DNA of 64,000 bases from an uncultured Prevotellaceae bacterium (GTDB taxonomy: Bacteria; Bacteroidota; Bacteroidia; Bacteroidales; Bacteroidaceae). This document shows, one piece after another, positions 17,251 through 24,075 of the stretch (positions within the stretch are counted from its first letter, which is position 1; the number at the start of each line of letters is the position of its first letter). The position numbers were made by a program, and so were the translations under genes. The DNA is taken from the NCBI GenBank assembly GCA_900318775.1, contig ONLY01000013.1, positions 51,258-115,257 on the forward strand. The letters run 5' to 3'. Below the pieces are notes generated by a model. That model saw only the letters and a program-made list of their open reading frames with translations, was not told the origin of the DNA and made no database searches.

Positions 17251-19146
17251 CTATTTTATAGTAAACGTCACAATCACGTCAACGGTCTTGCTTCCCCGCT
17301 GATACTGCATGGTTACGGTGTGCACATCGCCACTCTTGCAATTGTCGGGATGGCATCCATAGCTCCACGAATACAGTTCGTTGCTTTCTATATATACATG
17401 CACATTCCCCCATTGATAGCTGGCGGTGTCGCCATTGGCATCAAACCATGCGCCATAAGTGCCTGCCGCCGTGTTCCATCCCTCATATCCATCCGCATCC
17501 AGTGGGACAAGCGCCGTGGGCGCTCCGCCCAACAAGGCCTCTATCTCGTTCTTGTCTATCGCTATACGATAATCTTGTGTATAGCCACTGGCAAACTCCA
17601 TCACCGCAGTCACATAAACGGCTCCATTCTCCACTTTCACGACAGGTTCAGCTATCACCACAGCTGGTTCGGTTCCTGCAGGATACCCCGCGATAACTCC
17701 GTCAAGATAGTCCTTACGGTTCTTCAGCCAAGTGGACATCTTCTGAATCTCATTCTTCACCACATAATTGTTAGTCGGCTTATTGGGGTACTTCAACGGC
17801 CACCGCGCCACATCACGGGCGTAGGCGCCTTTTTCCATCTCCGCTATATACTTCTGTATCTCCTCCCAGTTGCGAGAGTATATCTCAGCGCTCACATTCT
17901 GCCAAGCCTGCTTGTACTGCGCCACAAACGTTGCATCGCCAAACATATCACGGAAGAACTTGTTGATTTGGAAGTTCGCCCCCGTGGCTTTCACAGGGTC
18001 CGTCCCGTATATCAGTTTCTTGTAGCTGGTGAAGTACGTATGATTCTCCGTCCAGTTGCTCCAATCGAAGTCAAAGGCGGCATCCCAATCCCACACAGGT
18101 CCAAAGGTGTACTTACCTCCCTTGTCTTTGTACACGTACAAGCTTCGTGGCGCATCAATCTCCACGTTATACAGAAACTCATGCAGCTGCAAGATGCCTA
18201 TAAACGAAGGAATGTCCATCAGTTCGCTCACCAACTCATAGTTACGTGCCTTTACAGCCCGCTCCAGAACAGCGAAGTCAGCCTTAATGGCATCCATCTG
18301 CTCTTGCGGCAAGTCCTCCGGCTCTTTCACACACATGGGCAATCCGTACACTTCACTCCAGAAGTTGTCTGTTGCATCAGGGCTCAAATCAGGACCGTCA
18401 TCCGCATCAAACGACAACAGCACTCCCTCATCCTCATCTATCGCCACCCGATTAGGGCCCAGTTCCACCTTCTCCGTCAACTGATAGACGCCCACATAAT
18501 CGCCATCGAGGAACACTTCCACAAAGCGTGTATGGTTGGTGAAAGGCATGCCCAGCCATCGAGCTGTTTCAAAAGCAAACACATTCATCATATCCGTCAC
18601 ATCGCGATAGTTGGAAAGCAGGTTCCAGTCCTTCGCTTTCTCCAGGCCCAGCAGCTTGCTTTTTGAGTCCAGTTTGAACTTATAAGGCTTCTTCTTATAA
18701 TACAGCCAACTGGAATTGCCACGCCCCTTGATGCGGCCCGTGCCCGAAAAGTTCGAGTACTCGCCTTTTCCATCGATGGAGATATGGCAGTTAATCCAAG
18801 TTTCCTTGTCCTGAATCCCCACTCCATTTTCTGTCGTGATGTTCATAGTGAACACACGATACTTGTTGTGCCCCTTTTCCTCATCCGTCAGGTCGGAAGA
18901 GAACGTCAGGCTTTCCAGATATTCAACGCTGAAAGGCACCATCAGTTCAGCGCCATCCTTCGTCTGTGTGTACCCCCGCATGGACGTTTCGTCATCGGAG
19001 AAGTCGAACTGAGAGAATTGTTCAATCCGCAAAGGGATGGTCCATGATTCTCCCCCATAGTTGCGATGCACGTCCACCCAGTCTTGAGCTTTCATAGCTC
19101 CGGAGATGGCAAGTGCAAGCACGGTTAGTAGCAGTTTTGTCTTCAT
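17251..19146 (-). CDS. Exported CotH-like protein (CotH kinase family)
   Basis: 631 residues from the ATG at 19146, preferred over 19161 because it gives a compact signal peptide ('MKTKLLLTVLALAISGAMKA') and a GAAAG stretch precedes it. The core matches CotH: 'INCHISIDGKGEYSNFSG', 'RIKGRGNSSWLYYKKKPYKF', 'DWNLLSNYRDVTDMMNVFAF', 'FLDGDYVGVYQLTEKV'. 'GPVWDWDAAFDFDW' resembles the acidic active-site region. The C-terminal 130 residues form a separate beta-rich domain. CotH of spore coats phosphorylates proteins; bacterial secreted homologues are mostly uncharacterised. It has its own promoter (19190) and is probably in one operon with metY. Confidence 0.85.
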   Translation of the reverse strand: MKTKLLLTVLALAISGAMKAQDWVDVHRNYGGESWTIPLRIEQFSQFDFSDDETSMRGYTQTKDGAELMVPFSVEYLESLTFSSDLTDEEKGHNKYRVFTMNITTENGVGIQDKETWINCHISIDGKGEYSNFSGTGRIKGRGNSSWLYYKKKPYKFKLDSKSKLLGLEKAKDWNLLSNYRDVTDMMNVFAFETARWLGMPFTNHTRFVEVFLDGDYVGVYQLTEKVELGPNRVAIDEDEGVLLSFDADDGPDLSPDATDNFWSEVYGLPMCVKEPEDLPQEQMDAIKADFAVLERAVKARNYELVSELMDIPSFIGILQLHEFLYNVEIDAPRSLYVYKDKGGKYTFGPVWDWDAAFDFDWSNWTENHTYFTSYKKLIYGTDPVKATGANFQINKFFRDMFGDATFVAQYKQAWQNVSAEIYSRNWEEIQKYIAEMEKGAYARDVARWPLKYPNKPTNNYVVKNEIQKMSTWLKNRKDYLDGVIAGYPAGTEPAVVIAEPVVKVENGAVYVTAVMEFASGYTQDYRIAIDKNEIEALLGGAPTALVPLDADGYEGWNTAAGTYGAWFDANGDTASYQWGNVHVYIESNELYSWSYGCHPDNCKSGDVHTVTMQYQRGSKTVDVIVTFTIK

Positions 19147-19189
19147 AAGTCTTTCAATCATATAAGCATATCTCGTAACAAATCAGCCA

Positions 19190-19197
19190 CAAAGTTA
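19190..19197 (-). promoter_or_regulatory. Promoter for CotH-like gene and metY
   Basis: Minus-strand TAACTTTG is a full match, with TTGGC starting 20 bases of spacer upstream (19218-19220). The start codon is 43 bases downstream. Confidence 0.75.
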
Positions 19198-19231
19198 CAG
19201 CGTTTTTTCATAACAGCCAAGCATACCCAAC

Positions 19232-19266
19232 AAAAAGAAAGCGCATCGAACCGAAATTCGATGCGC
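19232..19266 (-). terminator. Rho-independent terminator after gdhA
   Basis: A perfect 10-bp stem (GCGCATCGAA, 19241-19250, with TTCGATGCGC, 19257-19266) and a 6-base loop. Read on the minus strand it is followed by TTTCTTTTT, as expected after gdhA. Confidence 0.88.
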
Positions 19267-19324
19267 CAACACATATATTATATTCTTTATGTTCTAGCCA
19301 AACTAGACGTTGAACAGGCTTGCA

Positions 19325-20660
19325 TTATACGATGCCCTGAGCCATCATAGCCTTCGCAACTTTCATGAAGCCTGCAACGTTAGCACCCTTCACGTAGTTT
19401 ACGTAGCCGTCAGCCTCTGTGCCGTACTTCACGCAGTTCTCGTGGATGCATGATCCAGAGGAGCTTAGCGTCAACCTCTTCAGCTGACCAAGACAGACGC
19501 TCTGAGTTCTGAGACATCTCAAGACCTGATACAGATACACCACCTGCGTTAGAAGCCTTACCTGGAGAGTAAAGAATCTTAGCCTCCTGGAATACGCGGA
19601 TAGCGCCTGGAGTAGATGGCATGTTAGCGCCCTCAGCCACAGCGATAACGCCGTTAGCAACAAGAGCCTTAGCCTGCTCCTCGTTCAACTCGTTCTGAGT
19701 TGCGCAAGGCAGAGCGATATCAGCCTTCTCGAACCAAGGCTTTGCACCGTCACCAACGTACTTAGCAGTTGGGTACTTGTCAACATATTCCTTGATACGG
19801 CCACGGTAAACGTTCTTCAGCTCCATGATGTAGTCGAGCTTAGCGCGGTCGATACCGTCTGGGTCGTAGATGTAACCGTTAGAGTCAGACATGGTCATCA
19901 CCTTACCACCGAGCTGGAGCACCTTCTCAGCAGCATACTGAGCCACGTTACCAGCACCAGAGATGAGCACCTTCTTACCTTCAATCTTGTCGCCCTTAGT
20001 CTTCAACATAGCGCGGAGGAAGTAAACTGTACCGTAACCAGTTGCTTCAGGACGGATGAGAGAACCACCGAACTCGATGCCCTTACCAGTGAGCACACCG
20101 CTGTACTCGCGAGTGAGCTTCTTGTACATACCGAACATGTAACCTACCTCACGGCCACCTACGCCGATGTCACCTGCTGGTACATCTACGTCTGGACCAA
20201 TGTGACGAGTCAACTCAAGCATGAAGGCCTGGCAGAAACGCATCACCTCAGCGTTGCTCTTGCCACGTGGAGAGAAGTCTGAACCACCCTTACCACCACC
20301 CATTGGGAGTGTAGTGAGTGAGTTCTTGAAGGTCTGCTCGAATGCGAGGAACTTCAGGATACCGAGGTTCACAGAGCTGTGGAAACGGATACCGCCCTTG
20401 TAGGGGCCAATGGCGTTGTTGTGCTGGATGCGGTAGCCCATGTTGGTCTGAATCTGGCCTTTGTCATCCATCCAAGTAACGCGGAACTGATACACACGAT
20501 CTGGAATGCAGAGACGCTCGATAAGGTTCACCTTGTCGAACTCTGGGTGCTTGTTGTACTCTTCCTCGATTGTGCCGAGAACTTCTTCTACTGCCTGATG
20601 ATACTCAGGTTCGTTTGGAAAGCGACGCTTCAGGTCTTCCAATACTTTTTTTGCGTCCAT
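19325..20660 (-). pseudogene. gdhA: NADP-type glutamate dehydrogenase with frameshift near 3' end
   Basis: The frame from 20660 gives about 400 residues of glutamate dehydrogenase, which interconverts 2-oxoglutarate plus ammonium and glutamate. 'PMGGGKGGSDF' holds a catalytic lysine, 'DVPAGDIGVGGREVGYM' follows, and 'ISGAGNVAQYA' is the nucleotide-binding loop. After 'EEVDAKLLWIMH' this frame becomes nonsense and stops at 19410. The expected C-terminus ('ENCVKYGTEADGYVNYVKG', then 'ANVAGFMKVAKAMMAQGIV') is intact in the next frame to 19325. Restoring 5 bases (a lost CAACA near 19446, giving I-M-H-N-I-H-E-N-C) would repair a protein of about 446 residues, the normal length. This may be a sequencing or assembly error in an otherwise conserved gene. 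Confidence 0.85.
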
Positions 20661-20802
20661 TTGTGAAAACGGTTTTTAATGTTGTTGATATATAAAACTG
20701 TTCGTCGTTCTATTTTGTTGCATCCGGAACACCTTGCTGAAAACTCCTAAAAATAAAGCGTTGCAAGCGGTGCTTCGTACCTGCGCTTTTTGATTTCGGG
20801 TG

Positions 20803-20810
20803 CAAAGTTA
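20803..20810 (-). promoter_or_regulatory. Promoter for gdhA
   Basis: Minus-strand TAACTTTG with TTTG 20 bases upstream. The ATG at 20660 lies 142 bases downstream, leaving a long 5' leader (20661-20800) in which I see no clear structure. Confidence 0.7.
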
Positions 20811-20893
20811 GACTTTTTCCACAAAAACAACAAAAATTATAACAAAAAAATATCTTTTTTAAAGAAAAACTTTCAAAATTACTCTAAATTCTA

Positions 20894-20901
20894 TATCTTT
20901 G
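20894..20901 (+). promoter_or_regulatory. Promoter -7 element for aminopeptidase P gene
   Basis: TATCTTTG is a full match, with TTTC 19 bases upstream (20871-20874). It lies inside the upstream extension of the downstream reading frame, which argues that translation begins after it. Confidence 0.7.
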
Positions 20902-20951
20902 TGGAAAAATTACAGCACCAAAATATTGTTTCAACCCCAAATCGTTACATT

Positions 20952-22715
20952 TTGAAAGCAACAGAGAAAATAGAGGCGCTTCGTGCTATTATGCGCCGCG
21001 AAGGCATCAGTGCCTTCATCACCCCTAGTACCGACCCTCACGCAGGTGAATATGTGCCCGAACGTTGGAAGTCACGCCGCTGGCTGACCGGATTTACCGG
21101 TTCCGCAGGCATCGCTGTGGTCACAACTGACCAGGCGGCCTTATGGACCGACTCACGCTATTTTCTCCAGGCCGCAGAGCAATTGGCCGGCACGGGTGTC
21201 GAACTGATGAAAGAGAAGATTGAAGGCACCCCCACCATCACCGAGTGGCTGGGCAGCATGCTTCCCCAAGGCAGCGTCGTAGCGGTGGACGGTTGGGTGA
21301 ACACCACAGCCGAAGTGGAGAATCTGGAAAACGAGCTCAAAGCATACGGCCTTGCCCTCCGAACAGACATTGACCCATACGCTGAAATTTGGACCGACCG
21401 CCCTGCGATTCCACAAAGCAAAGCCTTTATTCAAGGATTAGAATACACTGGCGAGAGTGCGGCATCAAAGATTCAGCGCATCCGCGAGAAAATCGGGCAG
21501 AACGCCATTGTGGTGTCCAGCCTTGAAGAAGTGGCGTGGACGCTCAATTTGCGCGCCGACGATGTGCTATACACGCCTTTTGTGCTTGGTTATGTGCTCA
21601 TCACGCCCGCTGACGCCTATTTATATATATGTAAAGAAAAGGTCATGCCCGAAGTGGCCAGCTATTTGAAAGACGAAGGTGTGAGCATCCGCGAGTATGA
21701 TGCCATCACCGCCGACCTTCAAGCTCTCCGCATGCCGGTTTACGTGCAACCCGAAAAGACTAACTTTGCCGTCTATTCTGCCATCAGCACCCCTATCCGC
21801 AAAGAGAGCGTGGTGGAACAGATGCTCATTTTCAAGAACGAGACCGAGATATGCGGCTTCCGCAATGCAATGGAGAAGGATGGCGTGGCGATGGTCAAAT
21901 GGATTAAATGGACCCTCGAGAACGTGCCCAAAGGCGGACAGACCGAGCTGTCCCTCTCAAAGAGACTGGAGGAGTTCCGCGCTGAACAGCCCCTGTTCAA
22001 AGGGATCAGTTTTGAGAGCATTATGGGGTATGCACATCACGGAGCAATCGTCCACTACGACCCGACACCTGAGACAGACATCCCCGTCAAGGCAGAAGGC
22101 CTTCTACTCATAGACTCTGGCGGTCAATACCTTGACGGCACCACCGACATCACACGAACCATTCCATTAGGACCTCTCACAGAGGAGATGCGACGCGACT
22201 ACACACTGGTGCTCAAAGGCTGGATTCGCCTTGGCTCCGCAGTCTTCCCAAAGGGCACCTGCGGCACTCAGCTCGATGTCCTTGCCCGCGAAGCCATGTG
22301 GAAACATGGCATCAACTACCTGCACGGCACTGGGCATGGCGTGGGCCAGTTCATGTCCGTGCATGAGGCCATCGACCTCCACCAGTTCCGCATGCAATGG
22401 CGCCCCACTCCGCTCCTGCCCGGCATGACCATCACCGACGAGCCCGGCATCTACATCGAAGGCAGCCACGGTGTGCGCCACGAGGACACCATGCTGGTGG
22501 TACCTGCCACCGAAGGCATCACGTTCGGGCCTTACTACACTTTCGAGCACCTCACCCTCTGCCCCATCCTCACCTCTCCCATCCTTGTGGAGATGCTCAC
22601 AGAAGAAGAGCGCCAGTGGTTCAACTCTTATCAGAAGACTGTATACGAGCGGCTTGCGCCACGCCTTGACGAAGAGCATAAAGCATGGCTCAAAGAAGTT
22701 GTCAAACCTATTTGA
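20952..22715 (+). CDS. pepP: Xaa-Pro aminopeptidase (M24B family)
   Basis: I place the start at TTG 20952 ('LKATEKIEALRAIMRREGI'), giving 587 residues. The open frame continues upstream to 20790, but that part contains the promoter at 20894 and low-complexity Lys/Asn codons. N-terminal creatinase-like domains precede the M24 pita-bread domain. The five metal ligands are visible: D388 ('LIDSGG'), D399 ('TTDITRT'), H462 ('GTGHGVGQF'), E497 ('TDEPGIY') and E511 ('RHEDTM'). It would remove N-terminal residues before proline from peptides, using two metal ions, in the cytosol. The TTG start is inferred; there is no ATG near it. Confidence 0.88.
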   Translation: MKATEKIEALRAIMRREGISAFITPSTDPHAGEYVPERWKSRRWLTGFTGSAGIAVVTTDQAALWTDSRYFLQAAEQLAGTGVELMKEKIEGTPTITEWLGSMLPQGSVVAVDGWVNTTAEVENLENELKAYGLALRTDIDPYAEIWTDRPAIPQSKAFIQGLEYTGESAASKIQRIREKIGQNAIVVSSLEEVAWTLNLRADDVLYTPFVLGYVLITPADAYLYICKEKVMPEVASYLKDEGVSIREYDAITADLQALRMPVYVQPEKTNFAVYSAISTPIRKESVVEQMLIFKNETEICGFRNAMEKDGVAMVKWIKWTLENVPKGGQTELSLSKRLEEFRAEQPLFKGISFESIMGYAHHGAIVHYDPTPETDIPVKAEGLLLIDSGGQYLDGTTDITRTIPLGPLTEEMRRDYTLVLKGWIRLGSAVFPKGTCGTQLDVLAREAMWKHGINYLHGTGHGVGQFMSVHEAIDLHQFRMQWRPTPLLPGMTITDEPGIYIEGSHGVRHEDTMLVVPATEGITFGPYYTFEHLTLCPILTSPILVEMLTEEERQWFNSYQKTVYERLAPRLDEEHKAWLKEVVKPI

Positions 22716-22828
22716 AGTGAAAAGTGAAAAGTGAAGAGTGAAAAATCTAAGTTACTCACTATTCGGGCTGTCCGTCATTAGGAAAAGCAACTCAAATTTT
22801 TCACTTTCCACTCTTCACTCTTCACTTT
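22716..22828. repeat. Inverted AGTGAA-rich intergenic element, copy 2
   Basis: Arm 1 (22716-22746) and arm 2 (22796-22828), both made of (A)GTGAA units in opposite orientation, pair at about 27 of 31 positions around a 49-base centre. It starts right after the pepP stop and ends just before the ruvA promoter, as the related element before trpB does. Confidence 0.7.
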
Positions 22829-22835
22829 ATTTTCG

Positions 22836-22843
22836 TACCTTTG
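22836..22843 (+). promoter_or_regulatory. Promoter -7 element for ruvA
   Basis: TACCTTTG is a full match, ending 19 bases before the ATG at 22863. The -33 region is only TCTTC-like. Confidence 0.65.
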
Positions 22844-22862
22844 CCCCAATAAACTCTAAACA

Positions 22863-23465
22863 ATGATTGAATATATCCGAGGCATACTCGACGAACTCAC
22901 TCCCACCCAAGCCACACTCGAGGCACACGGCGTAGGCTACCTGCTCAATATTTCCCTCAACACCTACACGGCTCTGCAAGGGAAAAGCGAAGCCCGTCTG
23001 TTTGTTTACGAATCCATCCGTGAGGACGCATGGACCCTTTTCGGTTTCGCCACCAAGCAGGAGCGCGAACTGTTCCTCATGCTCATCAGCGTCAGTGGTG
23101 TAGGCGGCAACACCGCACGCACCATGCTCAGCAGCTTCTCCGCCCCCGAACTGGCCACCCTCATCATGGAAGGCAATGAGCGCATGCTCAAGACCGTCAA
23201 GGGCCTCGGGGCTAAGACCGCCCAACGCATCATTGTGGAACTGCGCGACAAGGTTGTTTCCTTAGGTCTCGAAGCCACTTCACCCGCAGGCGACAGCGCT
23301 GCACCCGCTGTTCAGAACAGCGAGATTTACAACGAAGCATGCGAGGCGCTCAAAATGCTCGGATTTCCACCTGCCCCTGTGGCCAAAACCGTCAAATCTA
23401 TCCTTAAGGACGAGCCTTCCGCACCTGTCGAGAAGGTCATCAAACTGGCCCTTAAGATGCTCTAA
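22863..23465 (+). CDS. ruvA: Holliday junction branch migration protein RuvA
   Basis: 200 residues, the usual RuvA length. An N-terminal OB domain starts 'MIEYIRGILDELTPTQATLE'. Two helix-hairpin-helix motifs follow ('SVSGVGGNTARTML' and 'TVKGLGAKTAQRIIVEL'), then a flexible linker ('SPAGDSAAPAV') and the C-terminal domain III that contacts RuvB ('EALKMLGFPPAPVAKTV'). RuvA tetramers bind the four-way junction and load RuvB during recombinational repair. sprA would be an expected downstream neighbour; here an AT-rich restriction-modification region intervenes. Confidence 0.96.
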   Translation: MIEYIRGILDELTPTQATLEAHGVGYLLNISLNTYTALQGKSEARLFVYESIREDAWTLFGFATKQERELFLMLISVSGVGGNTARTMLSSFSAPELATLIMEGNERMLKTVKGLGAKTAQRIIVELRDKVVSLGLEATSPAGDSAAPAVQNSEIYNEACEALKMLGFPPAPVAKTVKSILKDEPSAPVEKVIKLALKML

Positions 23466-23504
23466 GTTCGATTATTTCCTCTCTACATACGCACACTCAA
23501 ATTA

Positions 23505-23635
23505 CGTCTGTAACATCACCATGTGTCACAGGCGTAACAGTGCCTATGTAACATTTGTAACACACCCTGTGTAACAAATGTTACATACGGTGTGTTACAA
23601 ATGTTACACGCTCTAAAATAAACATGTTACAAAAG
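23505..23635. repeat. Cluster of TGTAACA / TGTTACA motifs in both orientations
   Basis: Forward TGTAACATTTGTAACACA (23547-23564) is repeated as a one-mismatch reverse complement at 23568-23585 and as a perfect reverse complement at 23591-23608. Additional single motifs occur around 23509, 23532 and 23625. The region may be an array of sites for a dimeric regulator, or form alternative hairpins. Confidence 0.65.
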
Positions 23636-23711
23636 AGGTCCGTTTACTGTCTTTATTCCGCAGGCACTCCGTCACGACGCTAACACGCTACAGCCTTCCC
23701 AACGATAAATT

Positions 23712-23748
23712 AGCACGAGGATGAAAAAATCTTCGTGCTTTCTTTTCG
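23712..23748 (+). terminator. Probable terminator
   Basis: An imperfect 11-position stem (AGCACGAGGAT with ATCTTCGTGCT, one mismatch) with a GAAAAA loop is followed by TTCTTTTC. It lies 247 bases after ruvA and just before a new promoter. Confidence 0.6.
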
Positions 23749-23767
23749 TCCAATCGAAATAATGCAC

Positions 23768-23775
23768 TACCTTTG
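23768..23775 (+). promoter_or_regulatory. Promoter -7 element upstream of structured leader
   Basis: TACCTTTG is a full match, with TTTC 20 bases upstream (23744-23747). The transcript would begin near 23782, right at the first hairpin of the leader, about 300 bases before the restriction-modification gene. Confidence 0.65.
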
Positions 23776-23783
23776 CAACTAAT

Positions 23784-24012
23784 CACCGGCATATAGCCTC
23801 GGCGGAGGTGCTGGTGTGACATATTGGTTAACAATAACGACATGAGCAGTTATTAGGAAGATATAGAAACCTGAGAAATTTCTAAACTACCAGAGAATTC
23901 GATAATTGTGAATGTTCGCGCTTTTAGCGTGGACGTCACTTATCTTTCTGGTGGGCAATCTCAGGGCCTCTATATCTGATAAGAGCGGACACGCTTTTAT
24001 CATGTATAGAGG
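23784..24012 (+). ncRNA. Candidate structured RNA or 5' leader of the restriction-modification gene
   Basis: Four hairpins can be drawn by eye. A: 23784-23816, CACCGGCA with TGCTGGTG, then CCTC/GAGG. B: 23833-23854, AATAAC/GTTATT. C: 23887-23954, a long imperfect stem of about 28 pairs with small bulges and a TTT loop. D: 23967-24012, a 21-position stem with one mismatch, some G-U pairs and a GACA loop. The predicted transcription start falls just before hairpin A. No T-run follows hairpin D, so this is either a long 5' leader for the gene at 24076 or a separate RNA with an unseen 3' end. It matches no RNA family I know. Confidence 0.5.
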
Positions 24013-24075
24013 TCTTGCCATAGATAAGCCCAAGAGAATCCGATAAGTGCTTTGCCTAAATCGCGTAATTACGAC

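Noticed and set aside
17155..18666. 503-codon plus-strand reading frame
   Set aside because: It is exactly antisense to the CotH-like gene, has no domain or signal, and its composition is a shadow of the opposite strand's codon bias.
23784..24012. Known RNA such as tmRNA, RNase P RNA, SRP RNA or a retron msr-msd
   Set aside because: Signature words of those RNAs (for example the RNase P core or the tmRNA tag region) were not found and no reverse transcriptase gene is near.
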